64,000 bases of DNA from Hanleya hanleyi (lineage: Eukaryota; Mollusca; Polyplacophora; Lepidopleurida; Hanleyidae): the NCBI GenBank assembly GCA_036873755.1, contig JAVTVY010051708.1, forward strand, positions 1 to 64,000. The letters run 5' to 3'. The number at the start of each line of letters is the position of its first letter. Within the stretch, counting starts at the first letter, position 1. Made by a program: the position numbers and the translations under genes. Below are positions 1 through 9,499 of this stretch, in pieces. Under the pieces are notes generated by a model that saw only the letters and a program-made list of their open reading frames with translations, was not told the DNA's origin and did not search any database.

Positions 1-33
1 CATTTTGCATAATGAAAGTACCTGACGAGTGCG

Positions 34-417
34 ATGCACGCAGCTATATGGACTATTATGCCCAACAGGCCGGGGGGTGGCTTTCCGGTCTTTAGCGGAG
101 CACGCATGCAGCGAGGACATGGGCTGGGGAACATACTCGGCAGCATCGCCAAAACGTTCCTGCCCTTGGTGACGCGTGGGGTGAAAGCAATCGGCAAACA
201 AGCGGTACGCAGTGGACTGCAAGTGGCCGGTGATGTCTTGGGGGGTACGGCACCCAAAGAATCCTTGAAACGGCGGGCCAAAGAAGCGGGAGGGGTCTTG
301 GTGGCCAAAGCAAAACGCACCGTAGGGAATAAAAGAGCTGCCCCACCGAGACCACGCACCAGTCGACGATCGACCCAGCGACGACGCACATCGAAGACCC
401 AGGATATCTTTTCTTAA
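34..417 (+). CDS. Basic minor structural protein of Polinton/adintovirus type (PX-like)
   Basis: The 127-residue product has a Gly-rich stretch (roughly residues 25-35, GHGLGNILG), a predicted amphipathic helical middle, and a strongly basic Arg/Lys tail (about residues 85-122) ending DIFS. Small basic proteins of this kind sit just upstream of the capsid gene in Polintons and adintoviruses and are compared with adenovirus minor core/pVI-like proteins. It lies 2 nt before the capsid gene and on the same strand, consistent with one late-gene block. A start at the internal Met near position 109 is also possible, because the recognisable part begins there. The family call rests on composition and context; the precise role (DNA condensation or membrane lysis) is inference. 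Confidence 0.6.
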   Translation: MHAAIWTIMPNRPGGGFPVFSGARMQRGHGLGNILGSIAKTFLPLVTRGVKAIGKQAVRSGLQVAGDVLGGTAPKESLKRRAKEAGGVLVAKAKRTVGNKRAAPPRPRTSRRSTQRRRTSKTQDIFS

Positions 418-419
418 AC

Positions 420-1670
420 ATGTCCTTGATCCACGCCGAGTCCTGCCCCTCCACCAACAGTGAATTTGATTTGTGGACCGTGCCGCCCACACAGACCAGT
501 GCCGAACAAGGATTATGGGGGGAGCATCTCCCGCTCTCCAGCATCAACGAAACAGGGCCCATCGAGTTCACCATCAGTAATGCGGATACGGCCTATGTTG
601 ATTTAGCCCATACTTGTATGTGAAAGCCAAGGTGGTCAATGGGGATGGCTCCAGAATCATCCAAGCTGCAACGGTGGGCCCGACGAATCTCTGGATGCAC
701 TCGATGTTTCAACAGGTGGATATTTTTCTCAGCGACAAACTCATCAGTGACTCGACCAACACGTACCCATATCGAGCCTACATCGAGACACTGTTGTCCT
801 ATGGCCGAGAGGCTAAAAAATCTCAGCTGACAGCCGCTTTATTCTACCAGGACACACCCGAGCACATGGACACGGTGGACAATGTGGGATATAACAAACG
901 GAAGGCTTTCACTGCGAACGGTGCCTCGGTGGATCTCATGGGTCGACTGCACACAGACATGTTCATGCACGACCTTCGCCTTGATGGCCACTAACGTAGA
1001 TGGGCATGCAGCTGACTATACGATTGTCATCCAAGACGCAGTCCTGTATGTCCGAAAAGTGAAACCGAATCCAGCCGTTCAATTGGGACACATGAAAGCC
1101 TTGGAAACAAAACCAGTCCAGTACCCTATCCGACGTGTACAAACCAAAGTGTTCTCTGTGCCTGCTGGGAATATGAGCGCCAACAAAGAAAACCTTTTCC
1201 TTGGGGAACTACCCAAGCGATTGATCCTGGCCTGTGTGGAAAATACCAGTTTCAGCGGAGCCTACCCAGAGAATCCGTTTGACTTTAAACATTTCGGCAT
1301 CAATTTTGTGGCCCTGCATGTGGATGGACAACAGGTCCCAGCCACGGCCTTAACACCGAACTTTGGGCGCAGGAATTTCATTCGAGCCTATCAGAGCCTG
1401 TTTACAGCCACCGGTCAAATCAACCAGGACGAAGGGAATTTGATCAGTCGGGAGGACTACGCGAACGGATACACGTTGTTCTGTTTCGATCTGACCCCCA
1501 CCTTAGAGAACGACTATCAGCTGGCCCTGGCCAAGCAAGGCAATTTACGGTTGGAAATCCACTTTGCACGAGCCCTCTGGACCACCGTCAATGTGATCTG
1601 CTACGCCGAGTTTGACAACATCATTCAAGTGGACAAGGCGCGCAACGTCCTGTGTGACTTTTCCACCTAA
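420..1670 (+). pseudogene. Major capsid protein (double jelly-roll, F54H12.2-like), broken
   Basis: Three overlapping reading-frame segments (420-623, 614-994, 882-1670) together resemble the capsid family annotated in many invertebrate genomes as 'F54H12.2-like', the Polinton/adintovirus hexon-type protein. The recognisable stretches include the LWMHSMFQQVDIFL region, a conserved LYVRKVK strand, NPFDFKHFGIN, and the C-terminal VVYAEF/ICYAEF-type region. The frame changes once near 610-620. It changes again near 985-1000, where family members carry additional residues, so an out-of-frame deletion is likely there. The copy therefore cannot make a full-length shell protein. Its place between the PX-like gene and the adenain-like protease is the normal structural-gene order. 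The family assignment is confident; the two breaks are read directly from the frames. Confidence 0.75.
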
Positions 1671-1671
1671 C

Positions 1672-2145
1672 ATGGATACAGACCAGATAACCACCGTGCT
1701 GGAGAATGACCCAGGGACACGTATGGTCTTTCAAGGGGTGTTCGTCCGAGATGTGTTCCCATTAGACCGTATGTATCCTGCTGCTTACGTTCTCAACACG
1801 GACCCGATGGATCGGCCCGGTGAACATTGGGTGGCCGTGTACTTGACAGAACAGCAGGGCGAATACTTTGACCCGTACGGCCTGCCACCCCTCCATCCCG
1901 ATTTAACAGACTTCATAGATCAAGGCACAGAGACGTGGTGTTGGAACAGTCAAACGTTGCAAAGCCTGGCCAGCAGCGTGTGCGGACAATATTGCTTGTT
2001 TTACCTGTACCATCGATGCCGGGGAAGACCCTTATCTACCATCGTACAGATGTTTGACGAGTACCCCAAGGCCGAGGACCGCGATGTACTCGTATATGAC
2101 TGGGCCGCCCATCATTTCAATGTACAAGCCCCGTTCTGGGCTTAA
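1672..2145 (+). CDS. Adenain-like cysteine protease (Polinton/adintovirus PRO)
   Basis: The ATG at 1672 lies 1 nt after the capsid stop and gives 157 residues, close to the usual length of the short Polinton proteases. The C5-peptidase signature is complete: His52 in GEHW, Asp67 in YFDPYG, Gln97 as the oxyanion residue and Cys104 in SVCGQYC. The Gln-Cys spacing of 7 matches adenovirus protease (Q115/C122). In this family the enzyme cleaves capsid precursors during virion maturation. The frame is open throughout, unlike the capsid gene next to it. The last codons (around 2115-2145) are the first unit of a short tandem repeat that continues downstream. A longer start at 1612 is open but overlaps the capsid gene. 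Confidence 0.85.
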   Translation: MDTDQITTVLENDPGTRMVFQGVFVRDVFPLDRMYPAAYVLNTDPMDRPGEHWVAVYLTEQQGEYFDPYGLPPLHPDLTDFIDQGTETWCWNSQTLQSLASSVCGQYCLFYLYHRCRGRPLSTIVQMFDEYPKAEDRDVLVYDWAAHHFNVQAPFWA

Positions 2146-2255
2146 GTTCTTTCAATGTACACAAACCCGCTGTTCTGGGCTTAAATTTACAAGCCCCCTG
2201 TTCTGGGTTTCAGTTCTTTCAATGTACAAGCCCCCTGTTCTGGGCTTCAGTTTTC
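2113..2255 (+). repeat. Tandem repeat seeded by the 3' end of the protease gene
   Basis: About four imperfect copies of a 31-37 bp unit (ttcaatgtacaagccccctg followed by ttctgggctt) run head to tail. The first unit contains the last codons and stop of the protease, so the array looks like slippage or duplication of the gene's own 3' end. Confidence 0.8.
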
Positions 2256-4086
2256 ACGTGGTTGTTCTCACGTTGTTGTTGTTGAGCATAATGCATGAAA
2301 CTGGCTTTGAACACCGTATTAGCCAATCAGTGGCCAGGAATGGAGCCAAAGGTAACCCATCCATGTCCAGAAAACATTACCCGGGTGTACAAGAACCCGG
2401 ATGTAGTCGCGGACGTAGGCGAAAGCATCCCAGTACCCGGATGTAGGCGCAGACGTGAGCGAAATTCTAGTACCCGTCCATTGGTTCTTTTATCGATCGC
2501 TCATTGGCTCTTTTTCTCGACCGCTGATTGGTCCAAATGGAACTGCCCATCCTTGCCAGGCTAATTTACAATCCCCTTTTGGGGTTCAAGCTCTGTATAT
2601 CGATGCCGCAACATTGATGCCGAGCCTTGCCGAAAGGGAGACCTTTTGACCTGGATGTGACCTTTGACCTTTTGACCCGACATTCATCCGCGCACTGCTG
2701 GTGATGCCGCGCACTTTCGGAGAACCCGCGCGCGGGCGCGCTGCGGTCGGAGTAACCCGCGCGCTCGCGCTGCGGCCGGGGCGAGCCGGGCCGGGCCGGG
2801 CCGGTCAAAAAACCCCAGACAGGTCAGTACATGCATTCCTATCATGTTCCCTGGTCATACCTCATTCACAAAGACCCTCATGCATACCCGGATGCAGGCG
2901 CAGACGTCAGCGAAATTCTGACGGGGAAAAAACCCACAGACAGGTCGGTACATGTCCTATCATGTTCCCAGGTTACGCCCCATTCACCCAAACCGGAAGT
3001 GACGTCATACCCCTAATTTTACATGCACCCATCCATGACTGGATGCCCCTTCACTAATGCTTCACTTTGATACCTCACATCGGACCATTCGTGGCCCACC
3101 TAGACCGCAAAAACGTCTATTTCCACACCCGTTTCCCACAATTCCCTGTCTGGAGACAGCCGAGACACTACTCCAGGCGATTGCTCCCTCACATAGGCTT
3201 CACATGGATACCGCACTCGACTCCATCGACCCAAAAGTAGCTCGCCTAGGCCCCAGAACGTCTATTTCCATACACATTCTCTACTGCCCATGCGCAGAAT
3301 GACGTCAGTTCCACCTCACACCCAGCCCGTTGGAGACTCCCTCACGACTGCTTTACATGGATACCTCACTCGATCCAATCGGCCCACTAGTGGCCCACCT
3401 TAACCCCAACACGTCTATTTCTATACTACGGCCAGACTGCGCATGCGCAGACTATTGACAACGAACGACACACTAGCCCAGGCGGATGCTCCCTCATGAC
3501 AGCTTCATGACAGCTCACCATAGGATCATTAGGGGCTCACCTAAACCCTAACACGTCTATGTTCACACCCTTTTCCCAGAATTCCCTGTCTGCGCATGCG
3601 CGGAATGTGGACAGCGGCCGTGACCTTAGTCCAATCGGATGCCCCCTCACCTAGGCTTCACATGGATACCTCACTCAACTCCATCGGCTCATTAGTGGCT
3701 CACCTAAATCCCAAAACGTCTATTTTCATACCTTTGTCTGTTGCGCATGCGCAGAATGACGATATTCCGACCCCACATCCACCCAGTGGGATGCCCCCTC
3801 ACATAGGCTTCACATGGATACCTCATATGACTCCATCGGACCACTAGGGGCTCCCCTAGACCCCAAAACGTCTATTTCCATACCCTTGGTCTACCGCGCA
3901 TGCGCAGAATGACGATATTTCAAACAAACCGGAAGTGACGTCATACAGAGGTCACGCTCCATTCACCCAGACCGGAAGTGACGTCATACGGGACAGCGCC
4001 CCCCGTCTCCTCTCATCCACGTACCCTCCACAAAACAGAGTTATTTCCCTGGAAAATATGACCGGATTTGCTTGCTCCCTACTACT
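2256..4086 (+). mobile_element. E1 right-terminal region of the Polinton-like element carrying capsid genes
   Basis: No coding sequence is supported here. The stretch holds short direct repeats of cccggatgtaggcgcagacg type (about 2397, 2430, 2887), a GC-rich block (2700-2810), a segment 2815-3015 that recurs inverted at 58270-58540 in E6, and an array of ~165-bp repeats. It ends at ...TACTACT (4080-4086) followed by aactta. The terminal GCTTGCT-TACTACT resembles the E6 end (GCTTGCT-ATATACTACT read inward). I infer that this is the right terminal inverted repeat of the element that carries the genes at 34-2145; the left end lies before the window, so the flanking repeat cannot be checked. Confidence 0.55.
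3060..3930 (+). repeat. Array of ~165-bp repeats with GCGCATGCGC palindromes (E1)
   Basis: Around five units in plus orientation. Each contains cttcacatggatacctcact, a conserved aaaacgtctatttccatac stretch and a (T)GCGCATGCGC(A) palindrome. The same unit forms the arrays in E2, E5, E7 and the E3 ends. Confidence 0.85.
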
Positions 4087-4092
4087 AACTTA

Positions 4093-4857
4093 ATTCCATT
4101 AATGAATATAGAGACTCAGAGAGAACAGAGAAGCTGAATGTTACCCCGTTATAAAATATAACTGATTACCTGATATTATCAATTACTCACAGACATTAAT
4201 AATCGTCTCTCCATCTCAACGAAATATTCAAATCAATTTACATAACTTTCTAGGGTCCACTGCTCTCCAAACCGCCAAGCCAATCTTCTTTTTTATGGAC
4301 CGGGAGTGCAACCAAATCTGTCATTTTATTCTACTTATTTGGAACGCCTTACCTCTTAATGTAAATTCATGTCTAGCCCAGTCACTTCTCAAATTCCGCT
4401 TGAAATTCCATCTTGTATAACAATTTCGTTTTTATTGTTTACCACAAAGAACGAAAGTACATTCAATATTTGTTCGTATTTCATAGACATTGTACATAAT
4501 TCATATGCCGTATTCATTTCTCAATTCCCTATTGTATGTAAAATCGTTATTACTAACTCAGGCCACCGTTCCAACGGCATATCCCTTTATGCCTCAATTA
4601 TATTATAACCAAGGCTCAACAATGCGCCACAGTCTATCACATTTAATTCATAAATTCTGGAAACATTAATCGCTTCCTGCTAGTATGATATCATAATTAT
4701 TACTATTTGGAATATAACAAGCCCTCTGAGGTTTTATTGGCGCCATTTTCAGAATGTTGTCATTCATTCATTCTTCGTGGTGAACCAATGAACATGCACA
4801 ATTGAGATACATTCTCTTGGAATTAATTTACATAAATATTAATGATCAGTGATTAGG
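4093..4857. other. Interval between E1 and E2 without recognisable features
   Basis: AT-rich sequence with no convincing coding frame, RNA gene or repeat family. The short open frame at 4369-4608 has no recognisable motif and is not called. Confidence 0.6.
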
Positions 4858-4863
4858 ATTTTA
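4858..4863 (+). repeat. 6-bp target-site duplication, left flank of E2 (atttta)
   Basis: atttta directly precedes AGTAGTAGTGTTC at 4864 and is repeated directly after the other end at 11704-11709. Confidence 0.85.
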
Positions 4864-5936
4864 AGTAGTAGTGTTCAAGCATTTAAAGTCGTATTGACCC
4901 CTTTGCACTTAAACTTGTGGCGGTCATGTGGCGATCACGTGATCAGGGCATGTACTGACATGTCATGGATTGCATCAGCCTTGGCTGTGTGCCAAGTGTT
5001 GACGACTATAGTTCGGTTAACCTTTGACCTTTGTATTCCTCCGCGGTGATGAGGTCATGTCTGGCGGTAATGCGGTCGCGGGAAAAAGCTTCCGCGGAGA
5101 AAACGTAGTCCCTAGATAAAATGGTCCGATTTGGTCGAGTGAGGTATCAAAGTGAAGTTTAGGTGAGGGGGCATCTGATGGGCTGGGTGTGGGGTTGAAA
5201 TAGCGTCATTCTGCGCATGCGCGGTGGCCCAAGGGTATGGAAAGAGACGTTTTGGGATCTAGGGGAGCCACTATTGGGCCGATTGAGTTCAGTGAGGTAT
5301 TAATGTGAAGCACACATGAGGGGGCATCTGACTGGACTAGTGGTTCGGGCGTTGTCACCAATCTGCGCATGCGCAAACAGTGAATTGTGGGAAAAGGGTA
5401 TGGAAATAGCCGTTTTGGGATCTAGGGGAGCCACTAATGGTCCTATGGAGTCGTATGTGGTATCCATGTGAAGCACACATGAGGGGGCATCCCCCTGGAC
5501 TAGTGGCTCGGGCATGGTCACCATTCTGCGCATGCGCAGACAGGGAATTATGGGAAAAGGGTATGGAGATAGACGTTTTGGGATCTAGGTAAGCCCCTAG
5601 TGGACCGATTGGGTCGAGTGAGGTATCGGTGTGAAGCATACATGAGGGGGCATCCGCCTGGACTAGTGTCTCGGGCGTTGTCACCATTCTGCGCATGCGC
5701 AGACAGGAAATTGTGGGAAAAGGGCATGGAGATAGACATTTTGCGGTCGAGGTGGGCCCTTAATCGTCCGATGAGGTCGAATGAGGTATCAGTGTGAAAC
5801 ACACATGAGGTGGCATCCGCCTGGACTAGTGTCTGGTCCGTGTTTAACATTCTGCGCATGCGCAGACAGGGAATTGTGGGAAAAGGGTATGGAAATAGAC
5901 GTTTTGGGATCTAGGTAAGCCCCTAGTGGGGATACA
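4864..5936 (+). repeat. E2 left terminal inverted repeat, including five ~163-bp units
   Basis: The outer ~250 bp (GATCACGTGATC palindrome, AGTTCGGTTAACCTTTGACC region, ACCGCGG motifs) is unique to the end. Inside it lie five minus-orientation array units, each with TGCGCATGCGCA. The whole stretch reappears inverted at 10165-11703, where one extra unit has been inserted. Confidence 0.85.
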
Positions 5937-6347
5937 TTTAATCGCCTGGATAGTTTACACCGCCATGAACGGTGTCTCCATGAGACATCCAGGCATCAAT
6001 GTGGAGATTGTGGACACCGCTTCAGACTGCACAGCCAGCTGAGATCTCACCAACGTGTAATCCATGGACATGCACGCTTGAGGGTTGAGGAACCCGTGAT
6101 GTTTGACCCCATCCAAGAGTCTACTTTTCAAGGTGCTGTTGGCGAGTATACGTGTTCGATCTGCAAGCGGTCCTTTAATCGTAAGGATAATTTACAGCGA
6201 CATCAACGGTCGGTACATAAGGCACCCAGCCATGAATGCCAGCATTGCAGTCGAGTCTTCAGACTCCACAGTCAGTTGATCCCCATCAATCCGAAAGACG
6301 TCCACAGTTTGTGTTCCATCCTTCAACATGACTTATACTTATTCTGA
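5937..6347 (+). pseudogene. C2H2 zinc-finger gene remnant (5'-truncated)
   Basis: The frame enters directly from the repeat array at 5937. It encodes parts of four fingers: a partial one ending HERCLH; CGDCGHRF-HQRVIH; CSICKRSF-HQRSVH; and CQHCSRVF, which runs out. No start codon exists upstream, because the array ends inside the first finger. The fourth finger loses its His pair near 6277, where the frame diverges from the pattern of finger two. This is a broken copy of a multi-finger gene. It resembles family A in linker and finger style but has no family A C-terminal domain. Confidence 0.7.
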
Positions 6348-6406
6348 GGGTCGGTTTCTGATTGGTTGATAGAACTGTCACCTCCTGTCTTCTCTGCCCC
6401 TCTAAC

Positions 6407-6414
6407 TATAAATA
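6407..6414 (+). promoter_or_regulatory. TATA box of family C gene (TATAAATA)
   Basis: Lies 63 nt before the ATG at 6470. The box, the following cggaaacacgcatgttaga and the rest of the 5' UTR are conserved in the second copy (63653-63720, minus strand). Confidence 0.7.
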
Positions 6415-6469
6415 CGGAAACACGCATGTTAGAAGTACATTTCTCTAAACCTGTACCAGGCCCGATCAA

Positions 6470-6751
6470 ATGGAAAGGCCAGCCAATTCCAAGGCAGACG
6501 CACAACCGTTGAAGATTGACGAACAGGAGCCGGTTCCCGCTCGACTCCCCAAAAGAGTTACGAAAAGATACCCGCCCATAACTATGGAAATGATAGATGA
6601 TTTCTTCAGTGTGGGTTACAGCTCAACCAGGGGAGAGCCCGGAGATTTTCGCAACCATCTCCAGCGCTGCCTGACCTGCCTTGAAGGTGTACCCTTGGCC
6701 GGGTGTGATCTTTGCACGCGGAGCGAGGAGATTTTACAGTGGGCGAAGTGA
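6470..6751 (+). CDS. Family C: 93-residue conserved protein of unknown function
   Basis: I do not recognise the family. The product has a charged N-terminus, a basic Lys/Arg-Pro stretch (about residues 28-40, LPKRVTKRYPP), an ITMEMIDDFFS helix, and a C-terminal Cys pattern (CLTC ... CDLC) that could bind one metal ion. A second copy with the same promoter, 5' UTR and most of the coding sequence is at 63373-63653 on the minus strand in E6, which supports it as a real gene. It is followed about 300 nt later by the shared 3' cassette (AATAAA at 7059). The gene sits between two C2H2 units in E2. A regulatory or DNA-binding role is possible but unproven. Confidence 0.65.
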   Translation: MERPANSKADAQPLKIDEQEPVPARLPKRVTKRYPPITMEMIDDFFSVGYSSTRGEPGDFRNHLQRCLTCLEGVPLAGCDLCTRSEEILQWAK

Positions 6752-6984
6752 GAGCTTGTCACCAAAGGCCGTCTTTTCCTTGTATGGAAAAATATGGCCG
6801 CAATTACTTCGAAAGAGAGACATCTAACATATGTACAGACGGCTGAATGAATGAGTAAGAATCATATTAGGTCACACGGAGCAAACATGGAACTTTCTGA
6901 AACGGTGATTTCTGATTGGACAGTTGAGAATACATCTAACGGACAAGAACGAATATGACAGATGCAAATGGCGGCCTCTGATTG

Positions 6985-7085
6985 GACAAGAGGGTAATTG
7001 TATTGTAAGCACACCCAACGCGGCTCCCCCAGCTTGGGTATAATGTACTGGAGGGGGTAATAAAATGATTGACCTGTCATCCTAG
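6985..7085 (+). terminator. Shared 3' cassette, copy 1 (poly(A) signal 7059-7064)
   Basis: ACCCA...TGGGT arms around ggctcccccag, then gtaataaaa and a TTGTTGTTATT-rich stretch. This is the usual arrangement of a hairpin, AATAAA and a downstream U/GU-rich element for 3' end formation, here for the family C gene. Confidence 0.7.
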
Positions 7086-7254
7086 TTGTTGTTATTTTCT
7101 CACCGGTATACATCATGCGACGCTGTACGGAGTACATTCACATGAACAGATTACATGTACAGGCAAGTACATTCACATAGTTCATGTGCATGGCTATGCA
7201 CAGAATACATGGACATGCGCAGAGTACATGTACATTAAACACAGGGAAGATATT

Positions 7255-7375
7255 GTCTAATATAGGACAGATACGGTATAATACAGGACAGATATGGTGC
7301 AATACAGCACAGATTCTGTATAATACTGGACAGGTATGGTATAATACAACACAGATATGGTATAATACATTTTAT
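7255..7375 (+). repeat. 21-bp minisatellite (short block in E2)
   Basis: About six units of the acagatatggtataatacag type, the same family as the longer blocks at 30237-30990, 38290-38560 and 43035-43425. Confidence 0.8.
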
Positions 7376-7553
7376 TACAAGTTTTTACATGTTACGGTGT
7401 GTACGTAGACACGTGACAAGTGCGCACTCCAGTGTACAGGACAGCGATGCGCTGATTGGTGGGGAGAACAGCGTAGGAGAGTTCTTGTCAGCTGCGGGCT
7501 AATAAAAGTGGCGGTAGGTGGGAATGTTCAGCATTTTCTGATACGCAGCCAAC

Positions 7554-8469
7554 ATGTTCTCTTGTTCGACCTGCCTGAAGCAGTTTACTCGCCCAGAAGA
7601 TTTGCGACGCCATGAGACCTCCATCCACCACGGCGCACGACATACTTGTATAACTTGCCCACGGTCATTTAATCGGGAAGATGCTTTACTGCGCCATGAA
7701 CGTTCACTCCATGAGGGCACGAAGGAACAATGTAATGAATGTGGTCAACTCGTCAAACGACCCAGTCAGTTGAGACGTCATCAGCGTTTGATTCATGGTC
7801 CGTCACCACGGTATGAGCGACAACTTCCCACTAAAGAGGCACCCTGGAGGGTCAGACCTACTGAAGATCAGCCTGGGGAGACGAATGCCACTGGTGATGC
7901 GATGAGGTAGAGCCCGCCTATACCCACAGTTCAGAAGAGCCTGGATTTCCAGCCGGTCCCTAGCGTTACGGTTTCGAGTCATACGCCTGACAACAACGAA
8001 CATTTTCTGGGAGATGCGGTGGATGTTCCCAGCGATGTCTTACAGGACAACCAGCCAGTGAGTGACATCGATCGGCGCCATTGGTCGATGACACGGCACT
8101 GTTTCCACCGTCATCGCCCTATTCAAGATATCTACAATTTCCCACTGACCAACCTCACCCGTCTACGCAGCTACGTGGAACCATCTTCAATGAGCAAACT
8201 ACGGCCTTCGAAATGAATCTGGCGTTTGGTTATGTGCTGCAGCATAAGGAGACAGGCCAAGTCCGATACTTTTACCCGAGCAGTAACATCGGGGTCTTTG
8301 ACCAATCGTTTACCATCATTACCCGGAGGTCACTACAGATGATGCTGGACCAAATGGAACAATTAGATGTCTTGGGATGGGCCCAACAACAACACCAAGT
8401 GGACAGTGAAGAGGGTGACCAATGTTACGTTTTTCCTTACCAAGCTGACCCACCACCGCCATCGGCTGA
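7554..8469 (+). pseudogene. Family A: three-finger C2H2 protein with conserved C-terminal domain, broken (E2 copy)
   Basis: The ATG at 7554 follows a weak TATA (taataaaag, 7499-7507) and a CCAAT box (gattggt near 7453). Three fingers are complete: C4/C7/H20/H25, C32/C35/H48/H53 and C60/C63/H76/H81. A TAG at 7908-7910 interrupts the linker, but the same frame continues as SPPIPTVQKSLDFQ and on into the conserved domain (DIDRRHWSMTRHCFHRHRP). The frame shifts near 8178 and again near 8392. The domain ends at a TGA at 8467. At least five other copies exist in this window. The fingers indicate nucleic-acid binding; the C-terminal domain is of unknown function. I call this copy a pseudogene, although programmed recoding is not excluded. 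Confidence 0.7.
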
Positions 8470-8689
8470 ATGTATTCACCCATGCACTGATAGATACTCG
8501 AAATGCGCGAACAAGTATCTGAGGATATGTTGCCTCAACGGAATCCTGGCCTGCCCAATTAGAACAAACGGTTCAGAGCGAACATGGCCGAAGATAGGAC
8601 TTCTGAAATGGCAACTTCTGATTGGACAAGAGCACCTGAGAATACATCTAACGGGCCAGAACGAATATAGCAGTGCCAAATGGCGGCCT

Positions 8690-8775
8690 CTGATTGGACA
8701 AGAGGCTACTTGTCTTGTAAACACACCCAACGCGGCTCCCCCAGCGTGGGTATGATGTAACATTGGGGAAAATAG
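8690..8775 (+). terminator. Shared 3' cassette, copy 2 (degenerate)
   Basis: The inverted repeat acccaacgc / gcgtgggt is the best preserved of all copies, followed by gatgtaacattgggg. The AATAAA is degraded to aaaatag. It lies about 230 nt after the family A gene and before a TTG/GTT-rich stretch (8795-8833). Confidence 0.6.
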
Positions 8776-8985
8776 ACTATATGAAAAAACTTGTTGTTGT
8801 TGTTCTCTCATCTTTGTTGTTGTTGTTGTTGTTCTCTCTTCGGTCTATATCATGGCGTCAAGGTGTTAGGCTAGGGTGTAACGACGGTGATTGACGGGCG
8901 TCACTGCCTTTCGATATATTGGTGTCTAGAAAAATGAGAACTTTTGGGCTAATTCACCAGGTGTATATACAAAAAAAACTCATGT

Positions 8986-9070
8986 GTCAGGAGTAGGATT
9001 CGAACCCACGCCCTGCGTTGCGCAGACCAGCACTTAGGACTGGCGCCTTAGACCACTCGGCCATCCTGAC
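8986..9070 (-). tRNA. tRNA-Leu (anticodon UAA)
   Basis: Folds as an 85-nt type II tRNA: 7-bp acceptor GTCAGGA/TCCTGAC, an A-box region TGGCCGAGTGG, anticodon stem CCAGT/GCTGG with loop CCTAAGT, a long variable arm CTGCG-CAA-CGCAG, and a perfect B box GGTTCGAATCC. A run of eight T follows on the minus strand (8971-8978), a normal Pol III terminator. Position 33 is C rather than the near-universal U, which may impair decoding. It lies inside E2 next to the right TIR and so appears to have been captured by the element. Confidence 0.85.
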
Positions 9071-9129
9071 TTTACAGTTATAGTTCACAGTATCAAGTCA
9101 TTTGTAGTATTCATGCACGATACGACCAC

Positions 9130-9490
9130 CAAGTGTGCAGTTGCGTCTACATGCAGAGAACTACAAGATGACACCCCAAACGACAAAGTAGGACCAAGGC
9201 TGGTCCCTCTCTACCCTAAACACCTTCCTTCACTTCCCCAAAATCCCCACTTTCGCTACTACTCCTGCTGATGACGTCACTGGTGACGTCACAGATGACG
9301 TGGACATCCCTCAGATTGGCGTGTACACCCGAGAACTTCACTTTGACACCTCCCACGTGGACCCATTTGGACCAAGGATGGTGCATCTCTACCCCAAACA
9401 CACCCCCACGCACACCCAAAATGACCACATTACAAACTACAACCAACTGCGCATGCACAGATTGACGCGACTTGCAATAACAAACACCCA
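9130..9490 (+). repeat. Second type of ~170-bp repeat, with paired TGACGTCA sites
   Basis: Units carry ctctaccc(c/t)aaacacctt, a tactcctgctgatgacgtca block and gagaacttcac. Related units recur at 24590-24960 and 52690-54110. Two or three CRE-like TGACGTCA/GTGACGTCA motifs per unit are visible. Confidence 0.7.
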
Positions 9491-9499
9491 ATTCTGACT

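Noticed and set aside
5300..5859. Overlapping frames of MRRM...LVQADAPSC type (also 9696-11122, 25747-26058, 47528-48212, 54024-54745)
   Set aside because: Translations of the ~165-bp arrays; they appear in both orientations and change frame between units.
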